This document shows positions 17,338-25,624 of a stretch of 64,000 nucleotides of DNA, one piece after another (positions within the stretch are counted from its first letter, which is position 1; every line of letters begins with the position of its first letter). The translations under genes and the position numbers were made by a program. The DNA is from Acidimicrobiia bacterium (GTDB taxonomy: Bacteria; Acidobacteriota; Vicinamibacteria; Vicinamibacterales; CAVVIG01), in the NCBI GenBank assembly GCA_016871175.1, contig VFZL01000004.1:124001-188000 (forward strand). Direction: 5' to 3'. The notes below the pieces were generated by a model. The model saw only the letters and a list, made by a program, of their open reading frames with translations. It was not told where the DNA came from and made no database searches.

Positions 17338-18603
17338 TCAGGGTCTTCGCCACCAGCGTGTGATCGCGCTGTAGACGATCACCGCCGTGGCGAGGCTCGG
17401 CAACGTCGCACCAATCGTCGTGGAGGCGACGAAGACGGCTGCGCCGGCGAGCCATGCACTGGCGCCAGCCAGCGACCAGCCTCGATTCGCGTGATATGGC
17501 CCGTCGGAAGCGTACAAGTCCGGCACGCGCACCGCTGTCTTCAGCACCACGTAGTGCGCGAGGAGGATGCCGCCGATGGGGACCAACGCGGCAGCCAACA
17601 GATAGGTGAAGCTCGCGAAACGCTCGATCCATGTCGTCGACAGGAGGCTGAGCGCCGCGCCGATGCCGCCGATGAGCCAGACCGTCGACCGATCACTCGC
17701 AGATGGGAACAGTGCCCTGAACGCCAACGCGGACATGTAGATGTTCACGAAGTTGGTGGTGACTGTCGCGAGCGTCAGGAGGGCCGCGCCCCACCATCCG
17801 ATGCCGACGGCGTAGACCATCGCGCCAGGGTCTGCGGATCCGGCGGCGGTCGACGCCAGCAGGCCCAGCGGCATGAACCAGAGGGCGGTTAGTGCGAGGC
17901 CGAAGAACACCGCCAGGCCCGCCTGTCGGGGCGAGGCCACGTAGCGCGGATAGTCCGCGAACATTAGAAGCCACGACACCTGGTAGCCGGCGACGATGTC
18001 GAAGGCGGCGAACGCCTCGGCGAGCCCGGCCGAACCGCCGGCCGCTGCGGTGCGAGGGCCTGCGGCGATCGGCGCGCGCAGGCACGCCGCGGTCAGGATG
18101 ATTCCCGATGCGACAAGCAGCGGCACGGCGATGCGATCGGCGAGCGCCACCGCTCGCGGTCCCTGCCAGACGACGATCGTCGCGGCGATCCCCAAGACGA
18201 CGGCCCAGATCTCGGTGAGCCCGGTCGACGTGAGCCGCACGGTGATCGACGCAGCCACGACGTTGTTGATCGCAATCCACGCGAAGTTGGTGATGACGAG
18301 CAGCCACGCGAGCCATCGCGCACCACTCACGCCGAGTGCCGCCCGCGCGGCGACAATCGACGGCACGCCGAGCCGCGATCCGATGGGCGCGAGCACGCCG
18401 ACCAATGCCGCCCCACCGCACGCGCCGAGCGCGACCATCGACAGCGCCGCGCCGAGCGTCAATGACGGCGGCAGGCTCGCGCCCGCCTGCAACGTGGACG
18501 CGACGATGTTGACGCCGACGAAAATCAAGAAGAGATCGAATGGCCGTTGGGTCTGCTCGTATCTGGCGACGGGTGCGAGATCAACGGCGCGCACGCGCCA
18601 CAA
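17338..18603 (-). CDS. NCS1-family nucleobase/cytosine permease
   Basis: 421 residues. The start is taken as TTG 18603; GTG 18594 is an alternative. Twelve helices are expected. The N-terminal PVARYEQTQRPFDLFLIF segment and the central AAFDIVAGYQVSWLLMFADYPRY helix match the nucleobase:cation symporter-1 family (CodB/PurP/Fcy-like). The family takes up purines, pyrimidines, allantoin or hydantoins with sodium or protons. No nucleobase-catabolic enzyme is adjacent, so the substrate is open. There is no disruption in the frame. Confidence 0.88.
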   Translation of the reverse strand: MWRVRAVDLAPVARYEQTQRPFDLFLIFVGVNIVASTLQAGASLPPSLTLGAALSMVALGACGGAALVGVLAPIGSRLGVPSIVAARAALGVSGARWLAWLLVITNFAWIAINNVVAASITVRLTSTGLTEIWAVVLGIAATIVVWQGPRAVALADRIAVPLLVASGIILTAACLRAPIAAGPRTAAAGGSAGLAEAFAAFDIVAGYQVSWLLMFADYPRYVASPRQAGLAVFFGLALTALWFMPLGLLASTAAGSADPGAMVYAVGIGWWGAALLTLATVTTNFVNIYMSALAFRALFPSASDRSTVWLIGGIGAALSLLSTTWIERFASFTYLLAAALVPIGGILLAHYVVLKTAVRVPDLYASDGPYHANRGWSLAGASAWLAGAAVFVASTTIGATLPSLATAVIVYSAITRWWRRP

Positions 18604-18700
18604 GCGTACCGCAAACGTGAGGCTCGCGATATGCTTATCGGCTCAAGCCACACATCATGTCAGGGCGCGAGCAAAGAGCGCGCGAGGATCGGGGGGAGGC

Positions 18701-19221
18701 ATGCGGCCAGCTCCAGGTGAATATCCGGACATCTACGAACGCTATGTGTCCTTGCTCACTCAGGACCGCGTCGTACCCGTCCTGAACGCGCAGGCCAAGG
18801 CGGTGCACGACGCGTTGAGCGGGCTCAGCGACGAGCGCGCGTCGTGGCGCTACGCACCCGAGAAGTGGAGCGTGCGCGAGCTCCTCGGGCACGTCATCGA
18901 CACCGAACGGGTGTTTGGATTCGCGCACTGTCGATCGCGCGGGGCGAGCTCTCGTCGCTGCCCCCCTTCGATGAGAAGGCCTACGCCGGGATCGCCCGGC
19001 ACGACCGGGTGCCAATTGACCAGCTCGCCGAAGAGTTCGCCACGCTTCGGCGGAGCCACGTGCTGATGCTGACCCACTTGGACGACGAGGCCTGGTCGCG
19101 CCGAGGTGTCGTAAACGGCCAGCCCATGTCCACGTTGGCGATGGCGTTCATCATGGCCGGACACGTGCGACACCACGCGCAGGCACTGTCTGAGCGCTAC
19201 GGGGTGGCGGTGAGAGCGTGA
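18701..19221 (+). CDS. DinB_2-like protein, frameshifted
   Basis: ATG 18701 follows a purine-rich GGGGGGAGG sequence. The first 73 or so residues (YPDIYERYVSLL, then KWSVRELLGHVIDTERVFGF) are in one frame. From about 18921 the family continues in the -1 frame (ALSIARGELSSLPPFDEKAY, then FIMAGHVRHHAQALSERYG) to TGA 19219-19221. Adding one C near 18921 gives FRALSIARGEL and joins the halves. Metal-site histidines are LLGHVIDTE and GHVRHHAQ, typical of DinB/YfiT proteins. Either a sequencing error or a disrupted gene. Its role is unknown beyond likely metal-dependent transferase or hydrolase activity. Confidence 0.83.
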
Positions 19222-19283
19222 TGATCGCGTAGACTAGGCGGCAGAGCGCTCGTGGCGTCTCAGAAGAAGAAAAGATCGCCATC

Positions 19284-20468
19284 ATGCCGCAGATGTCGTC
19301 GCCCGGGCAGTCGCGCCTCGTCGCGCATCTCGCCATCGCCTTCGCGTCGGCGGCGTGCCTTGCCATGGCCGCACTCGAGCCGCTCTCGGCGCGGTCGGGA
19401 GCGGATCCTGATCCGCTCTTGAGTGTCGACCACTACGTCCGCACGAAGTCGACGGTACCGGCCATCGCCGGACAGCCATCGCAGATCTACGTGCGCGAGC
19501 GTGTGCGAGCGGGCACGGTGTTGCGGGCTACGAGCTTGTCCGATCGCGTCGTGCTCTTCGTCCACGGCGCGGGGACACCGGCCGAAGTGGCGTTCGACGT
19601 GCCCGCGCCCGACTACAGTTGGATGGCCTACCTCGCGGACGCCGGGTTCGACGCATTCGCGATGGACACGACCGGCTACGGTCGATCCGCACGTCCCGCG
19701 CCCATGAACGATCCCTGCAACCTCTCGCCCGAGGAACAGAGGGAGCTCATGCCGACGCTGCTCACGGCACCCTGCTCCCCCTCCTATCCACATCAGCTCA
19801 CGACGATTCAGAGCGACTGGGACGACATCGATGCCGTTGTCGATCACCTCCGCACGCTGCGCCGGGTCGACCGCGTGAGCTTGGTGGCGTGGTCGCTGGG
19901 CGGACCACGCGCGGCTGGGTACGCAGCGCAACACCCGGAGAAGGTGCAGAAGCTGGTGCTGCTCGCGCCGGCGTACAACCGCACCGCCCCCTCGGCGACA
20001 CCGAAGCTGCCAGCGAGCGGCGTGGCGTTCAACACGCAGTCGAAGGCCGAGTTCAACGCGAATTGGGATTGCCAGGTCGGGTGCGCGGCTCAGTACGACC
20101 CGAACGTGGCAGGGGTCGTCTGGTCCGAGATGGTGGCGTCGGATCCCGTGGGCCGTACGTGGGGCACCGGCGTGAGGCGAGCGCCCAACACGACGACCTG
20201 GGGCTGGAATCAGGCCATGGCCGCCAAGACGCAGACGCCCATACTCATGGTGGCCGCGGTCCACGACAAGCAGGTCCCCATCGATCGCGTGCGTCACCTG
20301 TACGAAGACCTCGGCGCGAAGCAGAAAGTGTTCGTGGATCTCGCGTGCTCGGGGCACAACGCGATGTGGGAGAAGAACCGTCTTCTGCTGTTCCGTGCCT
20401 CTCTCGAGTGGCTGCAGCACGGCACCGTCAACGGCAAGTCCGAAGGGATGTTGCAGCTGGGCTACTAG
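19284..20468 (+). CDS. Secreted alpha/beta hydrolase
   Basis: 394 residues from ATG 19284 with a purine-rich leader upstream. A signal peptide is likely (about 1-37). The alpha/beta hydrolase hallmarks are visible: oxyanion region LFVHGAGTPAE, the nucleophile elbow AWSLGGPRAAGY (GxSxG-like WSLGG) near residue 212, and a catalytic His in SGHNAMWEKNRL near the C-terminus; the acid is probably Asp in AVHDKQVPID. The extra insert between the second strand and the nucleophile contains paired Cys residues (DPCNLSPEE, PCSPSYP) that may form a disulfide, as expected of an exported protein. The substrate is unknown, probably an ester or amide. Confidence 0.9.
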   Translation: MPQMSSPGQSRLVAHLAIAFASAACLAMAALEPLSARSGADPDPLLSVDHYVRTKSTVPAIAGQPSQIYVRERVRAGTVLRATSLSDRVVLFVHGAGTPAEVAFDVPAPDYSWMAYLADAGFDAFAMDTTGYGRSARPAPMNDPCNLSPEEQRELMPTLLTAPCSPSYPHQLTTIQSDWDDIDAVVDHLRTLRRVDRVSLVAWSLGGPRAAGYAAQHPEKVQKLVLLAPAYNRTAPSATPKLPASGVAFNTQSKAEFNANWDCQVGCAAQYDPNVAGVVWSEMVASDPVGRTWGTGVRRAPNTTTWGWNQAMAAKTQTPILMVAAVHDKQVPIDRVRHLYEDLGAKQKVFVDLACSGHNAMWEKNRLLLFRASLEWLQHGTVNGKSEGMLQLGY

Positions 20469-20502
20469 CTGACCGCTGACGGCGGAGAGCTCAACATGCG
20501 AC

Positions 20503-21699
20503 GTGTGTTCCTGCAAACGCTCGTGGACGTGTCCGTCGTTCTCGCACCTGTACGCGCTGCCCCGCGAGGTCGGCCTGTCAGCGTCGAAGCTCGACGAGGC
20601 GACGGCACTCCTCAATCAACTCGTGACCGACCGCAAGCTCGCGGGTGCGGTGGCCGGTGTCGCGCGTCGCGGGAAGCTGGTGTATCTAACCGCGGTCGGC
20701 GCGCAGACGCTCGAGCCACGTGTCCCGATGACGGTGCGATCGCTCTTTCGCATCTACTCGATGACGAAGAGCGTGACCGCGGTGGCGGTGATGCAGTTCG
20801 TCGATCAGGGTCGCGTGGCGCTGACCGATCCGGTGTCGCGCTATCTTCCGGAGTTCGCCGAGGTGCGAGTGGCGCAACCCGACGGAACCACACGCCCGCC
20901 GTCGAAACCGATCACCATCGAGGACTTGCTGCTCCACACGTCTGGTCTGAACCACCGCACCTCATCTGAGTATCGGCAGGCGGCCGTTCGCGCCCGCGAG
21001 GTCGCGTTGCCTCAGTTCGTCAAGAACATCGTGCGCGTGCCCCTGATGGAGGATCCCGGCTCACGCTTTCGGTACAGCGAATCGAGCACAGTGCTGGGCC
21101 GATTGGTGGAGGTGTGGTCCGGTCAGCACCTCGATGACTACCTGGACGAGCGTGTCTTTCGTCCCCTCAAGATGCCTGACACAGGCTTTTGGGCGCGTGC
21201 GGATCAGCGTCCTCGCTTGACGACGGTGTACTCGCTGAGCGAGGGGACCGGGCTTCGCCCGATCGAGATTGAAACGGTTCCGTTCACCGAGCGTCCTTCC
21301 CTGATCGAAGGCGCAGTCGGCCTCGTCTCCACCGTCGGCGACTACTTGCGATTCGCTCAGATGCTCCTCAATCGAGGCGAGCTCGACGGGCAGCGGATTC
21401 TTCGAACCGACACCGTGGCGCGCATGGTCGAGAACGGTTTCTCGCCCGCCATCCTGACCCAGCGGGGCCCAGCCATCGGGTGGGGCTTGGCCAACGTCAA
21501 CGTGGTCCTCGATCCTGCCGGGGTGCCGTATCCGGCCAACCGCGGCGAGTACGGATGGGACGGCAGCGCGGGCACGATCTTCTGGGTGGATCCCAGCACG
21601 CAGCTGGTCACCATTGTGATGACCCAGAGTGTGCCTGCCGATCCCGACCGCGTCCGTCGTCGGTTCAAGACTTTGGTCCAAGAGGCGGTGATCGGATGA
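20503..21699 (+). CDS. Serine hydrolase, class C beta-lactamase/PBP-like (possible frameshift in leader)
   Basis: The enzyme domain runs from about residue 27: a class C-type SxxK motif in YSMTKSVTAVAV, the RYSESSTVLG Tyr-site region and a C-terminal GYGWDGSAGT-type KTG-equivalent (EYGWDGSAGTIFW). Such proteins are esterases, peptidases or beta-lactamases. The open frame begins at GTG 20503, but its first 20 residues look non-coding. ATG 20496 has a GGAGAG ribosome-binding site at the right spacing and opens a hydrophobic leader (MRRVFLQTLVDVSVVLA) in the neighbouring frame. Removal of one C near 20550 would join the leader to LPREVGLSA. So the real start is probably 20496. Confidence 0.88.
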   Translation: MCSCKRSWTCPSFSHLYALPREVGLSASKLDEATALLNQLVTDRKLAGAVAGVARRGKLVYLTAVGAQTLEPRVPMTVRSLFRIYSMTKSVTAVAVMQFVDQGRVALTDPVSRYLPEFAEVRVAQPDGTTRPPSKPITIEDLLLHTSGLNHRTSSEYRQAAVRAREVALPQFVKNIVRVPLMEDPGSRFRYSESSTVLGRLVEVWSGQHLDDYLDERVFRPLKMPDTGFWARADQRPRLTTVYSLSEGTGLRPIEIETVPFTERPSLIEGAVGLVSTVGDYLRFAQMLLNRGELDGQRILRTDTVARMVENGFSPAILTQRGPAIGWGLANVNVVLDPAGVPYPANRGEYGWDGSAGTIFWVDPSTQLVTIVMTQSVPADPDRVRRRFKTLVQEAVIG

Positions 21700-21780
21700 G
21701 CCCGCGGCGTGTCCTTCCCACGCTAGACCTGTGGCGGGCCGCCGAAAGGAACCCGGTCCCGGTTGTCAAGGCACAAAGAC

Positions 21781-21797
21781 GACGCGCATGGCGCGTC
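21781..21797. terminator. Possible GC-rich hairpin after the serine hydrolase gene
   Basis: A 7-base-pair stem (GACGCGC / GCGCGTC) with a 3-base loop lies in the spacer before the PEGA lipoprotein gene. A second GGGGCGGGACCCCCGCC-like palindrome follows. No T-run follows either, so this is only a weak terminator candidate. Confidence 0.3.
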
Positions 21798-21882
21798 GGG
21801 GTTCGGGGCGGGACCCCCGCCTAGCCAGAATCCGCTCGGGTTACGATGTGGGCTAGCCGGGATTGAGCAAGGAGAAGGGGTC

Positions 21883-22677
21883 GTGAGCGCACGCCTTCGG
21901 ATACTTCTGTTGAGTGCGGTGGCAGGTGCGGCGTGGGTGACCGCGTCGTGCTCGTCGCCGGAGCCTGCGAAGTCCGTGGACAACCGCGCCGCGGAAGCCC
22001 CAACGCGCGCCGCGCCGCCGCCTGCCGGGGCGCCGAAGCCTGAACCGGCCAAGCCCGACCCGGCCAGGCCCGCCGAGCCGCGTCGGCGCCCAGCTGCACC
22101 GAAACCCGAGCCCGCGCCGGTCTCGCCCGAACCGGCGCCAGCGGCGCCCGATCCGGAGCTGGTCACGCTCCATGTCGAGAGCGACGTGCCTGACGCACAG
22201 GTCTTCGTCGATCGGACCTTCGTCGGCAAGACGCCGCTCACGACCACGGAGGTGAAAGCCGGTTTACACAGAATCAACGTGGCCGCTCCTGGCTTCGAGG
22301 GCGTCGCGCGGGATGTGACGCTCAGCCCAGGCACGAACGACGTCACGATCAGGCTGCGCGAGGTACGACTCAACGTCAGCATGGACGTGGTCCACAAGCA
22401 CCGCATCGGCTCGTGCAAAGGGCGACTCGTCGCGACCCCACAGGGCCTGCGCTACGAAACGACCGACAAGGATGACGCGTTCCGAGCGGGCTTGATGGAT
22501 CTCGAAGCGTTCGAGATCGACTATCTGGACAAGAACCTGAAGGTCAAGCCGAAGGGTGGTAAGCAGTTCAACTTCACCGACCCAGACGGCAAAGCCGACA
22601 ACCTGTTCGTCTTCCACCGTGACGTCGAGAAGGCTCGCGAGCGGCTGAGGAAGGGCGACACGCCGGCGACGCAGTAA
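21883..22677 (+). CDS. PEGA-domain lipoprotein with Pro/Ala-rich linker
   Basis: 264 residues from GTG 21883, with GGAGAAGGGG just upstream. The signal ends in a lipobox-like TASC (Cys about residue 24). A Pro/Ala/Lys-rich linker spans about residues 30-95, enough to cross part of the periplasm. It is followed by a PEGA-type domain (HVESDVPDAQVFVDRTFVGK, then LHRINVAAPGFEG). The C-terminal part (GSCKGRLVATPQGLRYET, then FEIDYLDKNLKVKPKGGKQF) resembles a pleckstrin/GRAM-like fold seen in acidobacterial proteins, but I cannot assign it. Likely an envelope protein anchored to a membrane. Confidence 0.8.
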   Translation: MSARLRILLLSAVAGAAWVTASCSSPEPAKSVDNRAAEAPTRAAPPPAGAPKPEPAKPDPARPAEPRRRPAAPKPEPAPVSPEPAPAAPDPELVTLHVESDVPDAQVFVDRTFVGKTPLTTTEVKAGLHRINVAAPGFEGVARDVTLSPGTNDVTIRLREVRLNVSMDVVHKHRIGSCKGRLVATPQGLRYETTDKDDAFRAGLMDLEAFEIDYLDKNLKVKPKGGKQFNFTDPDGKADNLFVFHRDVEKARERLRKGDTPATQ

Positions 22678-22696
22678 GAGGCGACACAGTAAGAAG
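22665..22696. repeat. Tandem 16-base duplication spanning the PEGA-gene stop
   Basis: Two near-identical 16-base units (core GCGACRCAGTAAGA) lie side by side, so the stop codon TAA appears twice. A recent slip or duplication probably created it. It has no evident function. Confidence 0.6.
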
Positions 22697-22730
22697 TGTG
22701 CGACGTGTGACTGGCCAGTCTCTGCTCTCG

Positions 22731-23649
22731 TCACCCCTGGCCATTCACAAACGGCCCAAGAACGGTCGTGATGAACTGATGCGTAGGCGTAGGCACCCCC
22801 AACGACTGGCCCAGCTGTGCGACCTTGCCACTCAGGAAGGGCAGCTCGAGGCGCCGGCCGCGCTCGAGATCCTCCAGCATCGACGACTTCGTCCCAAACG
22901 GCATCGTCGCGTACGACTCGACGATCGACGGTACGACTGACGCGTCGAGGCTCACGCCGCTCGCCTCTGCTACCGCGAACGATTCACGGAGGGCCGCGGT
23001 GGCCATCCTCCGTAGGTCGGGATCGGCGGCAATCACCCCCACCGGACTTCGGGTGACCGTCGTCATGCCACTGAACGCCGTCAGACGGACGAACTTCGCC
23101 CAGATCTCGGTTTGAATCCGATCGCTGAGCACCGTCTCGAACCCGGCTCCTTCACACACCGTCTCCAACTCGCGTAGTACCCCAGGCGCGGGCCCGTTGA
23201 GAGGACCGAACAACAATCGACCCATCGCGATATGCCGGATCACGCCTGGCTCCGCCACGAAGGCGGACACGTAACATGTGCCGCCGGCCGTGTGTCCGGC
23301 GCCGACCGCGCGTGTGACGCCGTCGACGGCTTCAACACCGTTCTGGAGCGGCACGACAAGCGTCTCGGGTCTGATGAGTGGCGGCAGTAGCGGGAGGGAC
23401 GACGCCAGGTCGTACAGCTTGACCGCGAACAGGACGACGTCGGCGGGAGCTGCCGCCGACGGGTCGTCAGTCACATCGACGGACGGAAGCTGTATGTCCC
23501 CCCCCCGGACTGTCGACGCGCAGCCCGCGAGCACGCATCGCCGCCAGATGCGCGCCGCGCGCGATGAACGTCACGTCGACGCCCTTCGCGGCTAACCTAC
23601 CGCCGAAGTACCCACCAACTCCTCCGCTTCCCAGGACGACGATCCGCAC
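22731..23649 (-). CDS. panE: 2-dehydropantoate 2-reductase (ketopantoate reductase), frameshifted at a G9 tract
   Basis: GTG 23649 opens the Rossmann dinucleotide motif VVLGSGGVGGYFGG. The N-terminal part is in one frame and the rest (DIQLPSVDVTDDPSA, then LFAVKLYDL and VPLQNGVEA) in another. They meet at a run of nine C (nine G on the coding strand) at 23498-23506; eight would keep the frame. The C-terminal half (WAKFVRLTAFSGMTTVTRSP) is typical of PanE-like enzymes. It reduces ketopantoate to pantoate for coenzyme A synthesis with NADPH, although related enzymes act on other keto acids. It is divergent from the oxidoreductase gene by 38 bases. Confidence 0.88.
23498..23506. repeat. Nine-C homopolymer inside panE
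   Basis: C9 on the plus strand (G9 on the coding strand). Tracts of this length are error-prone in sequencing and also slip during replication. Changing the count to eight restores the panE reading frame. Confidence 0.9.
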
Positions 23650-23687
23650 ATGGTGATGGTAGCTCGGCAGGGTATCATTGACCACAC

Positions 23688-24923
23688 ATGACAAGGTACG
23701 GCCGGTCGGTGTGGCTCGAACGGTACCCGCGCGCGCGCGTGCCGTCGTACCCAAAGCTCCGTCAGAGACTCGTGACCGATGTCGCGATCGTGGGTGCTGG
23801 TCTCACGGGGTGCGCGACTGCGTACGCGTTTGCGGCCGCCGGTGTGAAAGCTGTGCTGATCGACGCCGGCCAAGTGGGACACGGGAGCAGCGCGGCGAGC
23901 TTCGGCTGGATTGCCGACACACCCTCGGCCGACTTCCTCGCGCTCGAGCGGGCAGTCGGCCTTCGCACGGCGCGCCGGGCCTGGCAGGCGTGGCGGAGAG
24001 CGGCGCTTGACTTCGGCGCGCTCCTCCGACGGTTGGACGCCAAGTGCGGTCTGGAATCGAGACCCTCCCTCCTGGTGGCTCGAACCCCCGAGCAGGTCGC
24101 CCGCCTGAAGCGCGAAGCCAACGCCAGGCGAGACGCGGGACTCGATGCCGTCCTCTCGCCCGCCCGCGATGCCACGGCCCACAGCGGATTCACCGTGCAG
24201 ACGGCCATTCGGGCTCGTGACGGCGCGGTCGTGGATCCGTTTCGAGCCAGCCTCTCGCTGGCGGCCGCCGCTGCGGCTCGCGGTGTGGCGATTTTCGAAC
24301 GGTCGCCAATCGAGCGGATTCGGTTCACAACGAAGTCGGTCGAGGCCGCCACGGCCCACGCCTCCATCGCCGCCACACGCGTCGTCGTGGCCACGGGCCG
24401 GCCGACCAAGCTGATCGCGGCCCTGGAGCGGCATGTGAGCAGCCAGCGTGCGTACTTCGCGTTGACGGAACCGATTCCGGTCAAGATCCGCCGGGCTCTC
24501 GGGTCGCTCGATGCCCTCACGACCGACATGGCGACGCCGCCACACCACATTCGGTGGATCGACGGCGAACGGCTCTTTGTCAGCGGCGCCGATGGTCCCG
24601 TGGTGGCCGACAAGCTACGGGAGAAGACGGTCATCCAGCGGACCGGTCAGCTGATGTACGAGCTGTCGATGCTGTATCCGGATATCTCCGGCATCCCGCC
24701 GTGGCTCGGCTGGGATGCGACGTACGGATGCACCGTCGACGGCTTGCCATACATCGGGCCACACCGGAATTTCCCCCACCATCTCTTCGCGTTCACCGGC
24801 GGTGGACAGTCGATCGCCGAAGCCTACCTCGCCAGCCGCATCCTGTTGCGCCATCACATCGGCGAGACCGAGCCGGCAGACGAGGTGTTCGGGTTCGCCC
24901 GAGGCCGCGAACACATCCGATGA
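23688..24923 (+). CDS. FAD-dependent oxidoreductase, DAO/glycine oxidase family
   Basis: 411 residues from ATG 23688. An N-terminal FAD-binding Rossmann motif (VAIVGAGLTGCATAYAFA) is near residue 33, followed by GHGSSAASFGWIADT, typical of D-amino-acid oxidase-fold enzymes, where this segment lies by the flavin. Later segments VVVATGRPT and GLPYIGPHRN, with FAFTGGGQSIAEAYLASR, bind the rest of the FAD. Its stop overlaps the start of bshB1 (ATGA), so it is translationally coupled to the bacillithiol genes. The substrate is unknown: it could be an amine or amino acid, or act in thiol metabolism. Confidence 0.9.
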   Translation: MTRYGRSVWLERYPRARVPSYPKLRQRLVTDVAIVGAGLTGCATAYAFAAAGVKAVLIDAGQVGHGSSAASFGWIADTPSADFLALERAVGLRTARRAWQAWRRAALDFGALLRRLDAKCGLESRPSLLVARTPEQVARLKREANARRDAGLDAVLSPARDATAHSGFTVQTAIRARDGAVVDPFRASLSLAAAAAARGVAIFERSPIERIRFTTKSVEAATAHASIAATRVVVATGRPTKLIAALERHVSSQRAYFALTEPIPVKIRRALGSLDALTTDMATPPHHIRWIDGERLFVSGADGPVVADKLREKTVIQRTGQLMYELSMLYPDISGIPPWLGWDATYGCTVDGLPYIGPHRNFPHHLFAFTGGGQSIAEAYLASRILLRHHIGETEPADEVFGFARGREHIR

Positions 24924-25624
24924 TCGATCTCCTGGTGTTCGGTCCGCACCCCGATGACCTCGAGATCGGGATGGCTGGCACGATCGCGCGCCACGTCGCG
25001 GCTGGTTCGAGCGTGGGCTTGTGCGACCTGACGGCGGGCGAGATGGGCAGTAACGGCACACCGGGCGTTCGCATGCGGGAGTCCGAGGAGGCGCGCGTCG
25101 TGCTGGGCGCACGGTTCCGCGAGAACCTGCGGTGGGCAGACCGCCGCATTGGCAGGGATCCTGCCCACTTGGAGCACGCCGTCGCTTTCATTCGCGAGCA
25201 TCGCCCACGCACGATCGCCATTCCGTACTGGTCCGATCGCCATCCCGATCACGTCGCGGCTAGTCTGCTGCTCACCGAGGCGGCCTTCAACGCCGGTTTG
25301 TCGAGATACGGCGGAGGCAGTGGTGGCGCGTGGAAGGTTGATTGGATCTGTCACTACTTCATCAATGACAGTGTGCCGCCTTCGTTTGTCGTTGACGTGT
25401 CCGAGTACTATGACAAGAAGCGGGCGGCGCTCGACTGCCACGCGAGTCAGTTCCGACCAGCGGACGCGTCAACGACCGCCACGCGGTTGAACACGCCGCT
25501 CTTTCGCCAGCTCATCGAGAGTCGGGACGCCCAGTTTGGCGCCTTGAGCGGATGCCAATGGGCCGAGGGGTTCGTCGTCCGCGAGATCTTGATGCGCAGC
25601 AGCGTGTTGCGAGCCCCCTCATGA
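24920..25624 (+). CDS. bshB1: N-acetylglucosaminyl-L-malate deacetylase BshB1 (bacillithiol biosynthesis)
   Basis: 234 residues from ATG 24920, which overlaps the preceding stop. It is a PIG-L/LmbE-fold zinc deacetylase: GPHPDDLEIGMAGT supplies the His-Pro-Asp-Asp zinc/catalytic site, and HPDHVAAS supplies the second zinc ligands. It carries the BshB1-specific stretch (CDLTAGEMGSNGTPGVRMRE, then LRWADRRI). It removes acetyl from GlcNAc-malate to give GlcN-malate, the second step of bacillithiol synthesis. The next gene, bshA, makes its substrate. No bshC is seen in the window, so cysteine ligation must be encoded elsewhere. Confidence 0.94.
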   Translation: MIDLLVFGPHPDDLEIGMAGTIARHVAAGSSVGLCDLTAGEMGSNGTPGVRMRESEEARVVLGARFRENLRWADRRIGRDPAHLEHAVAFIREHRPRTIAIPYWSDRHPDHVAASLLLTEAAFNAGLSRYGGGSGGAWKVDWICHYFINDSVPPSFVVDVSEYYDKKRAALDCHASQFRPADASTTATRLNTPLFRQLIESRDAQFGALSGCQWAEGFVVREILMRSSVLRAPS

